The notes: generated by a model not told the origin, from the letters alone. A stretch of DNA of 64,000 nt from Haematococcus lacustris (GCA_030144725.1 JASKMD010000017.1:10802036-10866035), one strand, 5' to 3'. Shown: positions 1 through 17,595, counted from the first letter of the stretch. Program-made: numbers and translations.

Positions 1-98
1 GTGGTCCCCTTGCTTGGGTACACAGTCCTGATCTGACCGCTTGAAGCTGCTGCCTTCACCTGATGTGATGTGGCTTACACCGCTTAAGCCGTCAGCCG

Positions 99-479
99 TT
101 AGGCTGCTAGGCCGCCCTCCCCCTCAAGGGGTTCAGGACTTTCTGTAACGCACTTCATAGCAAGGTGCACAAACAAAGGTGCACATGGGCTCAACATGAA
201 GTCATGCAAGTTCTCATTATTGTTCTGTAAAGTCATGGCAAACTCCGGCTGCTCCCTGATGGAACTCGTGGCAGTGCACTCAAAGATGAAATGCATGGCG
301 TCATCCACTACCCCCTCTGTGCATCTGGTGCATGTGCGATCAATGAAAGTTACCCCCTCAAACCGAGCCTTCTCCACCCCCAGACCGCTGTTGCCTAACC
401 TGAACCTAGTCAAGCTCGTGCGAACTTCTGTAGAGAGCTGTCTGTTCAGCAGATGTGGTGCCATGTGATTGATGCCAAT
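99..479 (-). pseudogene. LINE C-terminal zinc-knuckle region (severed from its RT)
   Basis: About 121 codons that resume the reverse transcriptase reading frame on the far side of the inserted element at 480-1412. A CX2C then HX4C arrangement (CTRC ... HFIFEC) matches the zinc-binding region found at the C-terminus of many LINE reverse transcriptases. Read on its own it has an ATG at 464, but that is an internal methionine of the original protein. The frame ends at a stop at 99-101. Confidence 0.75.
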
Positions 480-1412
480 TAGGGTGAGTCCGCTATTATT
501 AGCTCCGAGCCAAAAGTGCCGTAGTAGCTATAGTAGCGCTACTATTAGCTCATATTAGCTCATAATAGCTCAAGGGACTTCATATTAGCTCAAGCGGCAG
601 CCTTGGCGTATGTTTACCAAGAGGTACAGAGCTCAAATCCTGATAGATGCAAGATTTTCGGCATCTTCCGTGCTTGTCTAGAGTTCACCCTCCGTGTAAC
701 AATAACACCTTGTTACCGCAATCTTACCAGCTGTAGAAGGCACGTGCGGTGTTGAGAATTGACAAGAACCACATGAACACTCCATGAAATCAACGCAAAA
801 GGGGTGCTCGGTCACTTCAGCACTGAGCCACTCCCATCTGCCCATGTCCAACGCTGCATCATTCTATTTGTCACCCGGTTTAAGTGCCTTGCAATCACCC
901 CAATTCCAGGTGCCTTCACCCCATCCACCCCGTCCATGTGCCTTGCACGCCCGGCAGGCATTGTGTTGTGTGTTAACCGGACATTCCATTTGTGCACCAC
1001 CAGCTCACCGCGCTAGCTGGGTGGGATCACAGGGATGTGGCTCGCCGTCCCAAGGAGGCCCGTCTCGCCGCTGTGATTTATTTGCGGTCACATGGGGTAG
1101 CCCGCGAGCAAAGACTGAAATGGCTTGCGCTGATGGTCCGACAACGCGCACTGGACTGCGGCTGCCAATGTGATAAGCGCTATTGTAAACGATGCAGTGT
1201 TGGGGCCCCATGTTGGGGCCCCATGAGTCCAGGAGGCGGCCTCCGACGGCGCATCATCAACCAGGTGCGCAGGGTCGCAACGCCGCCAGGCGCAGCTATC
1301 GCGCTAGGAAGCGAACGAAGGCGCGACAAGAATCGGGAGCTATTATTAGCTAATATGGTTGGCTGGCTAATATAGCTATTGTTAATATTACCTAGGGGGG
1401 GGAACCACCCTA
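480..1412. mobile_element. hAT-type non-autonomous DNA transposon (933 bp)
   Basis: The ends form an inverted repeat: TAGGGTGAGTCCGC at 480 and the reverse complement TAGGGTGGTTCCCC ending at 1412 (11 of 14 positions agree, first 7 perfect). It is flanked by a perfect 8-bp direct repeat ATGCCAAT at 472-479 and 1413-1420. An 8-bp target duplication with TAGGGTG-type ends is typical of the hAT superfamily. Removing the insert and one copy of the repeat restores the LINE reading frame. Short frames inside (for example 992-1375 plus) resemble no transposase I recognise, so it is probably mobilised in trans. Confidence 0.85.
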
Positions 1413-3168
1413 ATGCCAATGCCGTCCCCATGCTTGAACCATGCAGCATACGAACATCTCTCCCGATGCACCGTCTCAGGCAGTCTAGGGTTTCCCTCAA
1501 ACCCAACCCAACGCCTCCCCCACCTCTCGAGCCACTTGACTTCCAAAGCCTTGGTGCCTAGGACCATGTCCGGGCTCAAGGTAAACTCATCCCCCATCAG
1601 CTCTCTGGCGGCCAGCTGGAACTGAGCGCTCCAACCAGCCTGACAGCTCCTGCCTAACTCCACATCTGCCTTGATGACCCTCATTAGCAGGTCACTATGG
1701 GAAAGTTTGGCAGTGTTCCAGAACTTGCATGCAGCCCTTAGCCAGTAAAGCTGGAGGGGCAGCTGCCCCAACTCATGCAGCACCATCAGGCCTGACACTG
1801 AGCTACGTACCCTGGCAGCAAACCTGAGAAAGCTGAGCATGCGTGTTTGCACTGGGTTGGAGAGTTGCACACCATGCCCAAGGAAAGCAGTGCCCCATAC
1901 CTGGCTGCCATACAGTCCCAATGGGAGCACGAACGCTCTAATGAAGTGACACAGGGCATATGGATCATGCAGGACCCCATACTCTCTGGCACGCTTGCAC
2001 GCCTGGCGCATGGCGAGGAACATGCCAGCCCTCATATGAGTGGCAGCAAAAGCAGGGGTGGCGCTGGGGTTGAAGTGCATGCCTAAGTACTTGAACTCTC
2101 TCACCACAGGCAGGATCTCATGCTTGTACCCAATGCTAGGTGCAGCAGTTTGTGAGTTGCCATTGAAGACCATCACCTTTGACTTGCCCACATTGACTGT
2201 AAGGTGTTTCCTGTCTGCAAAGCCTTGCAGCTGGCAGACCAGCCGCTGCAGCCCGTGGGGTGAGGTGCTCACCAGGGTCAGGTCATCAGCATACATGAAG
2301 TGGGTGACAGGTGTGCCTTGCACCCTCACAGCATCAACAGGGCCAAGGAACTCCTTACTAATGTCGTGAACATAGAGAGCAAACAGGAGTGGGCTGATGG
2401 GGCAGCCTTGCTTGACACCTTGGTCAGGAGTCACTGGGGGGGTGCGGTGGGGGCCATCTATCAACACATAGCTATCATCCCTATACAGACCCTCCAGGCA
2501 GGCAAGCAAGGGCTGTGGCAGCTTGACCCCATCGCGCAAGTGTTCCCACAATTGTTGTCGAGGTATGTGGTCATAGGCCTGTTTGAAGTCAATGAAGGCA
2601 GTGAAAAGCTTGCGGTGCTTGGCATCTGAGCTAGCCTTTTGAGCATGGACAAGATGGCGCAGAATGAACATGGGTTGCATGGTGCTGCGTCCCGGAATGA
2701 ACCCAAACTGCTCAGCTGGCAGCACTTTGTGTGTCATGCACCAGGCAGTCAGCACATGCCGCAAGACGTTAGCATACAGGCGGTACAACACACTACTCAC
2801 AGCAAGCATTCTGTACTTGTTGGGGTCTGTGGGGTCTGTGTCCTTGAAGAGGGGGCTGATTCTAGCTACCTTCCATGCCGCTGGGACAATCCCGGTGCGC
2901 ATCATGCTGTGAAACCATGTGGCAAGCAGAGGGAGCAACAAGTAAGAGGCAACACCCTCCTCAACTATGCGAGCGTGCTTAATAAAGGGGGCTGGGAGCC
3001 CATCCAGGCCAGGTGCTGTGTCATTGTTGAGCTCACGTAGTTGTGCTTGAACAATGGATGTGATGTTGTCAAGATGGGGCAGCTCATAGCTGCCTTCACC
3101 TGAGGTGTAGAATGCTCTCATAGTGGCATAGTGTACATGCCTGAGAGCAAGCGGATGCAGCTGCTTTG
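1413..3168 (-). pseudogene. LINE reverse transcriptase domain (broken)
   Basis: Open frame of about 585 codons; the first ATG is at 3121 but the frame is open slightly upstream, so the true start was lost by truncation. Reverse transcriptase motifs appear in order: APGLDG (finger region), an aspartate in AFIDFKQAYD (motif A), GVKQGCPISPLLFALY (motif B) and FMYADDLTLVS (motif C, with the catalytic YADD). The enzyme would copy its own RNA at nicked chromosomal DNA. The frame leaves the LINE at 1413, where a hAT-type element begins, so the last residues before the stop at 1388 are read from transposon sequence. The remainder of the protein is at 99-479. No current function is expected. Confidence 0.85.
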
Positions 3169-3328
3169 GTGCCTCGCTTCAGGACAGTGTTGGTGCGTGT
3201 GTATATAATGCAGCAGATGTACAACCCAAACATTTTGCGAGCACCTATTCCATCGCAACAAGTGTTCGCGTGTGCGCCCCTAGCACATGACCTGGATTCC
3301 CTGAGGGGACGATACTCCTATGCTGGGC

Positions 3329-3906
3329 CAGTGTTGAATGGTTTCAGATTTACATTCAGATTTTCACTGAGAATTTCCATCTGAAAATCTGAACGTATTC
3401 ACTGAAATCTGAAAGTGCCGGGTGCTGCACCCGGTCAGTTCGTAGCGCGATGGCAGCAGCAGGCGAGCAGCAGCCACCCAGCGACTCGCCCCAGTGCAGA
3501 CTGCCCGGGCTCTATTCGCTGCCATTATGAGGAGCCCGGCGCTGCCTGTACCACCGGTGTTGCAGAGCTTGCAGCTTGCATGTCTGATCTTTATCGAACT
3601 GAGTGTTTGTGCATTTCTTAGAGTGCAGGCCTACATACAAGCCGTGTGCAAAAGCAATGAAAACCTGAAGATGTTTACATTGATGTTTAAATTGTTTAAT
3701 GGACTTTTTTAAATAGCTTGCATGTCTGATAATTAGCGAATTGAGTGTTTATGCATTTCTTACAGTGCAGGCTCACATACAAGCCGCGTGCAAAAGGGGA
3801 GGCTAATAAATTAGCGGCAACCGCTCTGGCGTGAAAGTCTTTCACAGTTTCATGAAAATCTGACGAATTTTAGCGTGAAAAGGAAATCTGAAGATTCACA
3901 ACCCTG
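3329..3906. mobile_element. Terminal-inverted-repeat element, possibly hAT-like (578 bp)
   Basis: The left end begins CAGTGTTG and the right end reads CAGGGTTG on the opposite strand; similarity continues through a shared TTCAGATTT. The flanking 8-mers TGCTGGGC and ATCTGGCG agree only in the centre, so a clean target duplication is not seen; the insertion may be old or the boundary slightly off. It encodes no recognisable protein. An internal 82-bp direct duplication is listed separately. Confidence 0.55.
3573..3796. repeat. Direct duplication, two ~82-bp copies
   Basis: Copies at 3573-3654 and 3715-3796 both begin AGCTTGCATGTCTGAT and end GTGCAAAAG, with about 10 differences between them. 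They lie inside the element at 3329-3906 and suggest an internal tandem duplication with 60 bp between the copies. Confidence 0.8.
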
Positions 3907-4966
3907 ATCTGGCGGGGTATAGCTCCATCAAGATGAACTTGTAGGCTTGGCTCAAAGACGCTGGACCAAGCGCTCAGTCTTTACAATTAAGCACCGTATG
4001 CAGAAGCCAACATGGCGGTCGACCTCTCTTGTTTTGAACCCTGTTTCTTTAGTGCACTGCTGTTGTCAATGGCTACGAGCTGGTGTCTGAGCAGCGTGGC
4101 AGGCCAGGTAGTGGGTGAATTACTGCACTCTTGCACTAGTTCTGCATGTGGTGAACATTTCGTGTCAAGCCGTACTCACCTTTCTTTCATCGTGTGACGT
4201 ATGGCAGCAGGACAAGCATATCTTACACGAAGAGGGTTTGCACGCCAGTATGTTGAATGAATGCCACTTATGAATATATGTTTGTTGACATGCAGCCTGT
4301 GTGAGCCTTGGTCATGCGCTGTCCACTGGCAGCCCCATTGTCCCTCACTAGGGCCTCCATCTAAGCCGCACCAATAGTGGCCACTAGCAGCCGCTAGCGG
4401 GAATACTAGTGGGCAATAGTGGCCCGACTCAAATGGTGTTAATACCCCCAATGCACATGGACATGGTGCATGAGTGCCTACCCCTAACCCTAGCCGGGCT
4501 ATGTGCAAGGGCCATGCAGCCCCAACAGGTGTAACGTGCAGCCTTATAAAGGCGACGCTTGACCGTTTGAACCATGTGTAACACTGAGCCGGCCGCGAGG
4601 GCACTGTAACAGTCGGCCACAAGGCACCACCGTGAGAAGGCTAGGGCTTAGAACGGGGCCCCCTGGAACCGAACCAGTTATCCTCACAGCTTACCTGCTA
4701 GGCTTACCTGCTAGGCTTACCTGCCATCTCACACTGACGCTGTGTGGCCGATATCCTGTAGCTACCGCGGGTTAACCGCGACAACCCAAACGACACTAAG
4801 GTACTGCACCGAGCGCGCCCTTACAACAGGCCCCAGGGTTCCTGATGCAGACTAATGATGCATGATGCCTTAAGCACATTGCAAACTGAAGTGTATTAGG
4901 TGCAAGCATCACTTGCATCCACCTTGCAAGCCTCAGGCCATGCAGCAGCCGCCCAACTGCCCCTTC
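3907..4966. other. Non-coding stretch
   Basis: No convincing gene. Around 4440-4490 it holds a degenerate match (CAATGCACATGG, then ATGGTGCATGAGTGCC) to the non-coding tails that follow Fanzor-derived fragments elsewhere in the window, for example 58019-58060 in the opposite orientation. It also covers the region just downstream of the kinase gene end. Confidence 0.4.
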
Positions 4967-10835
<5,869 letters not shown>

Positions 10836-11194
10836 GTCTGAGTCAGTCCGGTTGACCAGGGCTCAGGGCTTGTTGCCATGTGCATGGGATCTCCACACAG
10901 AAAACGCCGTTTTGTAGTGGTCCCTAGTGGTCCACTTTGATGTAGGCCCTAGTGAGGGTCAAGGTGCTGCCCCAGCTGCTCTTCTCTAATTGGCTGGTGC
11001 GTGGCGGGGGGTGCGGGGGGTGCCGGCTGCCCGGCTGCATACCCTGGGCTGCCAGGCGGCTGCTGGGCCAGGTGCCTTCTCAGACATGGCAGCAGGGCAG
11101 CAGGGCTGCAGGGACAACGTGTTGGTGCCATGGCTAGCAGTTAGGCAGGGCTCGCCCCTCACACTGCTGCCATCTATGCTGCAGCGCCATTGGC

Positions 11195-11234
11195 CACAAC
11201 GTGGTGGTGGTGGTGGTGGTGGTGGTGGTGGTGG
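11195..11234. repeat. (GGT)n tract
   Basis: About 13 consecutive GGT units in non-coding sequence between kinase gene exons. Confidence 0.85.
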
Positions 11235-11559
11235 GATGGTGGTAACAAAGATCGCTACTCTCTGGACTATCAGTGGAACAGCTGGTGGGTGTCTGGGTGG
11301 AGCCCACCAGGTGCGGGGAAGCAGGCCCTAGCGGAAGTGAAGCCGCTCCTGCTGGCTGCCCCTTGCTGTAAGCCGGCAGCGCCCTCTGGAGGTGCCCTTA
11401 GGAGGCTTGCCCTTTGGAGGTGCGAGAGTGAGTGACATCGCCTCCTGGGTATAAGTAGGTATGAGCAGGTGTGGCCCGCTGAGCCGCGGAGCAAGAGCCG
11501 CATCCGATTGAAAGCCCGCGAAAACCATTTTCGTCGTAGTCTTGGTGTGGCCCGCTGCA

Positions 11560-13430
11560 GTCCGGTGAGCTCCGCGCTGCTCACATCGCTACTGCTCATG
11601 CCAGCGCAGGTCCTCGCAAACAACGCGAGGAGAAGGGCTGCATGGAAGACCCAACGACGACAGGTAGGCACCTGGCCCCGTCTTGCATGCCCCCGCACGT
11701 TTTGTGTCCCCGCATTGTGTCTTGGCCTGTCAATGTTGCCTGTCAAAATGCGGGTTGTGCTCGGCCGCAGGTCATCAAGGTCCTGGGTGGCGCTGTGCTG
11801 CGCGGGTGCAAGAAAACCCGACGCAAGCTGATGGCGCACTTCCAGCTGAGGGCTGGGGTGCACAGCCAGCTCCGAGTGATCGCCTCTTTGTTTGTGCTGC
11901 GCATCTTTCTGACATGCCTAATGGGCTACCACTCCCCAGGGTACCGCAGCGCCCCATCCTCCTGCAGTGCAGCCTCCCCAAGCCCCTGATGCTCCCCTAC
12001 CCCCACTCCCCCCGCGTGCCCCCGCGTGCATGGCTATGGACTGCGATCCTGGGCCTGATCCTGATCCTGAGCCTGATCCTGAGCCAGATCCTGCCCCAGC
12101 GCCACCCGCCACCAGCAGCACCCACTAGGCCACCCATGCCCCTTGACAGCTAAGATCCAGTCATGCTGGAGCAGCTGCAGGTCTATTGTGAATACTTTGC
12201 CAACTCCAACAAGCTGACACCCTACAACCAGCCGCAGCGCCGCCCTGGGCGTCCAAGGCAAAAGCTCCACTACAACATAAAGCCGGCCTTTGATGACTGC
12301 AGCAACCAGGAGCTGCTGGCCAAGCTGCAGCAACTCGGCAGCGTCAACCTGACTGGTGACCACAACACGATAAGTCATAACTCTATGCAGCTAGCGGTCG
12401 CCATGCAGCAGTCACTCCAACCCAGGCAAGTGAGGGTGGTGCCTAGACTCTGGACCTGGACCTTGACATAGACATGACCATGACCTGACCTAAACCAGAC
12501 CTGACCTGACCTCACCGTGCCTGCTGCAAGGTGGTGTGCAGGCCCAGGGGCACAGACCAGCTGAGGGGCAGGGTGGTGCTTGTAGATGAGCACCGCACCA
12601 CCCGGGTCAGCTCAGCAGTGAATGGGCAGCAGCCCTGTGAGAGGCAGCTAAACAAACGCAGGGCCACCAGGCCTGCAGGCTGGAAGCACCCAGCAGGGCA
12701 GTGCACCACCGCCTAGTGCGCCCAGCCTGGAGCCAGCAGCGTGACCAGCCGGTGAGGGGCCTCATGTGGTGCCCAATAGTGGCCCCCCAAAAGGCCCCAA
12801 CAAGCCCCATGCAGCAGCCAGGAAGCCTTACAGCCAGCAGCCTCAGAGCCTGGGCGCAGCACTCCCCTGTCAGCCAAGCGCAGCAAGCGCACAAAGGCTG
12901 AGCCGGCAGCTGAGCCCACCAAGGGCAAGGGCAAGGCTGCCAAAGCCAAGCCAGCACCACAGCCAGGCAGGTGGCTGGACAGGGACTGCAATGCAGCGCT
13001 GAACATGCAGCACATTGGAGAGAGCAGGTGGCGCCCACTGGAGCTGTGCTACTGGCCAGACCAGGGAGCTCTGCCAGCCAAGGGCAAGGAGTACCCAGGC
13101 CTGGACTACAAGCGGCTGCGAGACAAGCCACCCAAGACCCAGCCTGCTGTGGCGCAGTAGTGTGTGCCCCCCTTTGTTGAGCTGTCATCAGCTTACACTT
13201 AGTGCATGTTTGTCATGCCAACTCTACATCATAGCCCTCGCGGTCAGGCAATAATGTAGGTGGTAGGCGACCATGCCCATGTGTATGCCATGTATAAGCC
13301 ATGTGCATGCCATGAGCATGGGAACACCACACAGGCAAAACACCGTTTTGTAGTGGTCCACAATTAGTGTTCGACTGCAATGAAGGCTCAAGGTTGAGAG
13401 CCAAGTTGCTGGCAGTGGTCAGGAGCTGAG
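11560..13430 (+). pseudogene. Decayed Fanzor copy, subfamily A (internally deleted)
   Basis: In order it holds an N-terminal-like segment near 11770-11925 (ASLFVLRIFLTCL, comparable with IGSLLLGFLVRDLF of the intact copy), a segment at 12163-12470 (YFANSNKLTPYNQPQRRPGR), the VVLVDEHRTTRVSS motif near 12570, and the RuvC-III motif WLDRDCNAALNMQ near 12975, then a C-terminal block ending at a stop near 13160. The region with the first RuvC aspartate is missing between about 12470 and 12520, so it cannot be active. It lies antisense within a kinase-gene intron. A conserved non-coding tail continues to about 13430. Confidence 0.7.
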
Positions 13431-13924
13431 AGTGTTGCCCCCTTCCCATCCCTTGTGCCCTTGTCAGGTGTCACAGTGCTGCAGCCTTTGTGCAGGCATA
13501 CTGCCCTGGCCATGAACGGCACATGTGGTGGAAGCAACTCCTACATCACGGCAGCGCAGCTCTGGCTTGCTCGCTTGGCACACTGTAAGTGTCACCCTGA
13601 CCCTGACCCTCAGTGGCAGCAGGTGGTACCCCATTGTGACCCTGTCCAGCACCTCACCATTCTAACCCTAACCTAATATCTGGTTGCATGATTTCAACCA
13701 ATTTATATGTTACTGGACCTTGGCGTTGGCCCCTGCTGCTGTACCACCTGCACCACTGAAGGTCAGGGTCAGGGTGACGCTTACAGTTTGTGAAGCCCTG
13801 TACTGCAGCCTGGGGCTGAGAGTGAGACATAGTGGCAATAAGGAACGGATAGCGATTGGGCGGGAGGGCGGGCAGGCAGGTGGGTGGATGGGTGGTGCTA
13901 GTGGGTCATGGCCCTGGTCCTGAC

Positions 13925-14965
13925 CTTAAGGCTTGAGGGGCTTCGCTCCGACCCCAACAGCAGCAAACTCAGGCTCAGCCTGTCGTCCATTGAGGCGACC
14001 GCCTTGACGTATGCAGGGGTGAGGTCCAGAGAAGCAGCACTGGGCCTGGAGGAGGCCCACAGGGACTGCCAGGGCTCAGCGGCTGACTGGCCCTGTGTAG
14101 GGGGAGGCACGGAAGGCGGATCAAGGGCTGGGTCACGCGAGCTCCAGCGGCGGCGGGCCATCAGCATCAGCGCTGCCGCCCCGCACAGCAGGAAGAAGGC
14201 CGCCACAGCACCCACTGCGGCCCCGGCGGCTGTGGCTGTAGACTGCACGCCACAGTCAGTGCAGGCTGGAGGGGAGGGCGAGGCGGCACCTGGGCTGGGG
14301 GCTGCAGGGGTCAGGGGCGGAGGACCAGGGCTGGGGTGTGGGGTGGGGCTGGAGCTGGCTCCAGGGCTGATGCTGGGGTTAGGGCTGAGGGGCTGAGGGG
14401 CTGGGGGGCCGAGGGGCGGGCTGGGCTCAGGGCTTGCAGGTCCCAGGGGCGGGGCAGTGGGCAGCAGTCCAGGGCTGGGGCTGGTGCTGGGTGGTGGAGG
14501 GGACAGTTCCAGCAGCAGAGGGCCGTCAGGCTGCACCATGGTGGTCAGGTTGCTAGGTACCAGCTGAGGGAGCAGCTGGCCCCAGACATCCACCCAGGGC
14601 TTGCCCCAGGGGTCGGTGGCAGTGTAGGGCGCCAGCGTGACGTCCAGGCCTCTGATGCCAAACCTGGTCAGCACCAGCAGCACAAGCAGCGGCAGGAGGG
14701 CAGCAGGGGCTGGGCTGGGCAGGCGTAGGTTGACGTCGTAGGCAGGCAAGTAGCTGGTAGTTATGACAACGACGTAGCGAAGGAGGGGAAGGTGAAAAAC
14801 TGTGCTCAAGGAGGCTGAAGCTAGGACTGCACTGACCATGAGAAGGTGGTGAACTTGAGGCCTCCAGGGGGCCAGGCAGCCGGCATCACCTGAGGGCAGC
14901 GGCAGCCATTGCCAGGGGCACTCAGGCTCAGCAGCAGCTAGCACGCAGCAGTGCACCCTGGACAC
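13925..14965 (-). CDS. Receptor-like kinase: ectodomain end, Pro-rich stalk, transmembrane segment
   Basis: A long open exon. It encodes the end of an extracellular module (about 14750-14520), then ~90 residues of Pro/Ser/Ala (SPPPPS, SPSPP and similar, as in algal hydroxyproline-rich wall proteins), then ACTDCG, a ~24-residue hydrophobic helix (positions about 14237-14160, GAAVGAVAAFFLLCGAAALM) stopped by ARRRW, and a Ser/Pro-rich cytosolic tail. A donor AAG/GTCAGG lies at 13925. The order places the N-terminal side outside and the kinase exons (10.8-5.0 kb) inside. The upstream limit is uncertain because the ATG at 14965 is probably intronic; the membrane topology is clear. Confidence 0.7.
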
Positions 14966-15071
14966 AGACCTGGCCTTGTCCTGGCAGGGCCAGCTGTCGG
15001 CCCTAGGGGCAACAGGGCAGACAAGGAGCAGAGGTCAGGCCCCTGATGCAACCTCCCCTGGCCTGCCCCAC

Positions 15072-15644
15072 CTGCTGCCCGGCCAGCTGTGTGCGCAGCA
15101 GGTCCAGGGTGTCAGGCCGCAGGTTGACCCGGGTGCTGCCGCCAGCTGCCAGCTCCCCTATGGCTCGCATCTCCAGGTCAGGCAGCAGCAGCGTCACGTT
15201 CAGCAGCACCAGGGGGGCGCTGGCTAGGGGTGGCTGCTGAGCGGGGTGGGTGCGGGGGGTGGCAAACAGCCACAGCAGGCTGGTGAGGCCGCCCAGGGCA
15301 GTTGCCAGGTCAGGGGGGCAGAGGGGAGCCAGGGGCACCACACCACGCAGGTCAGCCAGCCCCGTGGCCTGCCACACTCCCCGGCTGACGTCATCAAGGC
15401 TGGCAGCTACAGGTGCGCCTGCTGAGTCCGCTGTAGGCCCGCAGGCCACTCCCTGCTGCCGTGCTGCCGCCCCGCACACCAGGCTGGGCAGCAGGGGCGC
15501 GGCATTGGCCAGCACCAGGCTGCTGAGGGCGAGCTGGGTGGCCGCTGGCCCCAAGCTGATGCTGGGTGGGGCGGCCACCAGGTCCATGAGCAGCGCCTGG
15601 GGCCTGTAAGGGTCGCCGCTGAGGACTGTGTCCACTGGCAATGC
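15072..15644 (-). CDS. Receptor-like kinase: ectodomain exon
   Basis: A 573-bp exon (191 codons, phase 0 at both ends) between an acceptor CCGCAG and a donor CAG/GTGGGG. It contains units such as SLVLANAAPLLPSLVCG, DLATALGGLTSLLWLF and APLVLLNVTLLLPDLEM: short leucine-rich strands with N-glycosylation sites (NVT). The LATAL...LLWL unit recurs in the exon near 20320-20450, so the ectodomain is built from repeated modules. I do not recognise the module as a named domain. Confidence 0.65.
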
Positions 15645-16039
15645 CTGCGGGCAGATCAGGCGAGGGGGAGGTGAGCAGGTGGGGAAGGCACGGCAATGGG
15701 TCAAAAGCTCCAGTGCATGGCTGTCATGATTGTCATGGTATCGTGCATGGCTGTCGTTCGGCTGCTATATGTCTGGCAGTCATGGCTAGAAAGTGACCCT
15801 GAGCTGTGCCTTCTACAGCCTTGTACAGGCTGGTGGGGCCCAGCAGGCTGAGGCACCATAGAGTGTGCCATGCTCATGCTGTGTCAGCTCAACACAAGGG
15901 GTGCGCTAGTCAGACTTAGACTGCCATCTGCCAGCCTTGAGTCAGTGAACGCAGCAGTGCACGCCGTGCCGGGTAGGAGGGGCAATGGTGGCCCACGCCC
16001 AGGCCCACAGCGCCTGCTGGGTCCCCGATGGGGTCCCTG

Positions 16040-16586
16040 ACCGGCGGACGAGCAGCGCACCAAGGCTGAGCCGGCAGCTGAGCCCACCAAGGGCAAGGGC
16101 AAGGCTGCCAAAGCCAAGCCAGCACCACAGCCAGGCAGGTGGCTGGACAGGGACTTCAATGCAGCACTGAACATGCAGCGCATTGGGGAGAGCAGGTGCC
16201 GGCCACTGGAGCTGTGCTGCTGGCCAGAGCAGGGAGCTCTGCCAGCCAAGGGCAAGGAGTACCCTGACCTGGGCTACAAGCGGCTGCGAGACAAGCCACC
16301 CAAGATCCAGCCGGCTGAGGCACAGTAGTGTGTGCCCCCCCCTTTATTGAGCTGTCATCAGCTTACACTTAGTGCATGTTTGTCATGCCAACTCTACATC
16401 ATAGCCCTCCTGGGCCAGGCAATAGTGTAGGTGGTAGGCGACCATGCCCATGTGTATGCCATGTATAAGCCATGTGCATGCCATGAGCATGGGAACACCA
16501 CACAAACAAAACACCGTTTTGTAGTGGTCCACAGTTAGTGTTCGACTGCAATGAAGGCAATCAAGGTTGAGAGCAAAGGTGCTGGG
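16040..16586 (+). pseudogene. Fanzor C-terminal fragment with 3' tail, subfamily A
   Basis: Encodes a basic linker (KGKGKAAKAKPAPQPGRW), then LDRDFNAALNMQRIGESRCR and a C-terminal block with a stop at 16326. The same non-coding tail as in the 11.6-13.4 kb copy follows and ends at the same point (AAGGTGCTG, 16586). It is a 5'-truncated copy. The first Asn of the RuvC-III motif follows Phe instead of Cys. Confidence 0.75.
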
Positions 16587-16767
16587 TCCCCGATGCACTA
16601 GCGTTGTGGCTTTGTTATCCGGATGTTGACCTAACCTGGAGCTAGCGTTGTTGAGTGGGATGCTTCTCTGGCGGATTCCCCAGCTGGAAGCAGCTGCAGC
16701 ACAGCCCCACCATGGAGTGGCTCGTTGCCCGCTGGACTGATGAGGGAGGTGCGGGAGTGCACCTATT

Positions 16768-16787
16768 CCCCTACTAATGGCTAGGGG
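16768..16787. repeat. Recurrent 20-bp hairpin
   Basis: CCCCTACTAATGGCTAGGGG; it also occurs at 18482 and 57246 with 1-2 changes. It can fold with a 6-7 bp stem. Confidence 0.7.
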
Positions 16788-17039
16788 CTGTATTATCTGT
16801 AATCTGTAATTGGACTTACATCGCTGGTCAGATGGTAGCCAGTCCTGGACAGCTCAAGAGCTGGAAGCAGCTGCAGCCAGCCACTTGTTACACAGCCCCA
16901 CCCTGGAGAGGCTGAACCTTCTCCCTGTCGACTGGGCGTTGTTTGCCAAGCCCAGCTACAAGGGCAGGCCGAACTGGTGTAGGTGCACACGACACAGCTT
17001 TGGGGGATGAAGACAGACAGGTCCTCATGCTCTAGAGAA

Positions 17040-17290
17040 AAGCCATACAGCGTAAATAGGCACCACAGCCACGCAGGTGGCTGGATGGATGGGGGGTTGC
17101 AATGCAGCGCATGGGGGAGGGGGCCAGATGGCCCCTGCTGGAGCTGTGCTGGTCGGGCTGAAGGGCACTTCAAGCTGCCCTCCACAGCCAGGGAGCACCC
17201 TGGCCTGGCCTGGGCTGCGAGTGGCCTCCGTCACATTAAGCCCGCCAAGAGCAAGGCTGAGTAAGTTGATAGGTACCCAGGCCTGGGCAA
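17040..17290 (+). pseudogene. Very degenerate Fanzor C-terminal fragment
   Basis: Traces of GRWLD, LLELCW and an ACAAGCGGCTAAG end are recognisable in shifting frames. Many frameshifts; the catalytic Asp region is largely lost. Confidence 0.45.
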
Positions 17291-17524
17291 CAAGCGGCTA
17301 AGTAAATGGGCACCCAAGGCATAGGCGCAGTGCATGGCTGTCGTGCCCAGCTGCTAGGCACTTCCTTGGGGCCCAGGCAACGGAGCAAGGGGCAGGCACT
17401 CGCAGCCACCAGGCAGCCTCAGGGACAGGCTGCAAACGAACAGGATGTTGGGGCTGCTGCCACTTTGACAGCCTCTGGGGCCCTTTGATCCTAGGCTGAG
17501 TACATCACAGTTGGATGCTGCAAC

Positions 17525-17595
17525 ACCAGTGTGACCTGTGAGTGTGACCTGTGAGTGTAACCTGTGAGTGTAACCTGTGAGTGTAACCTGTAAGT
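17525..17595. repeat. 12-bp tandem repeat
   Basis: Five copies of a GTGTAACCTGTGA-like unit. Confidence 0.8.

Larger units (their letters stand above)
66..3170 (-). mobile_element. 5'-truncated LINE (non-LTR retrotransposon), interrupted
   Basis: Reverse transcriptase and C-terminal zinc-knuckle coding sequence run on the minus strand from about 3168 down to 99, followed by a short 3' untranslated end near 66. No endonuclease domain lies upstream: the frame is closed by a stop near 3170 and nothing recognisable continues beyond it, as expected of a 5'-truncated LINE. A hAT-type element at 480-1412 splits the coding region. The last ~90 bp reappear as a separate remnant at 57119-57211, which supports the placement of the 3' end. 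No target-site duplication was identified for the LINE itself. Confidence 0.8.
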
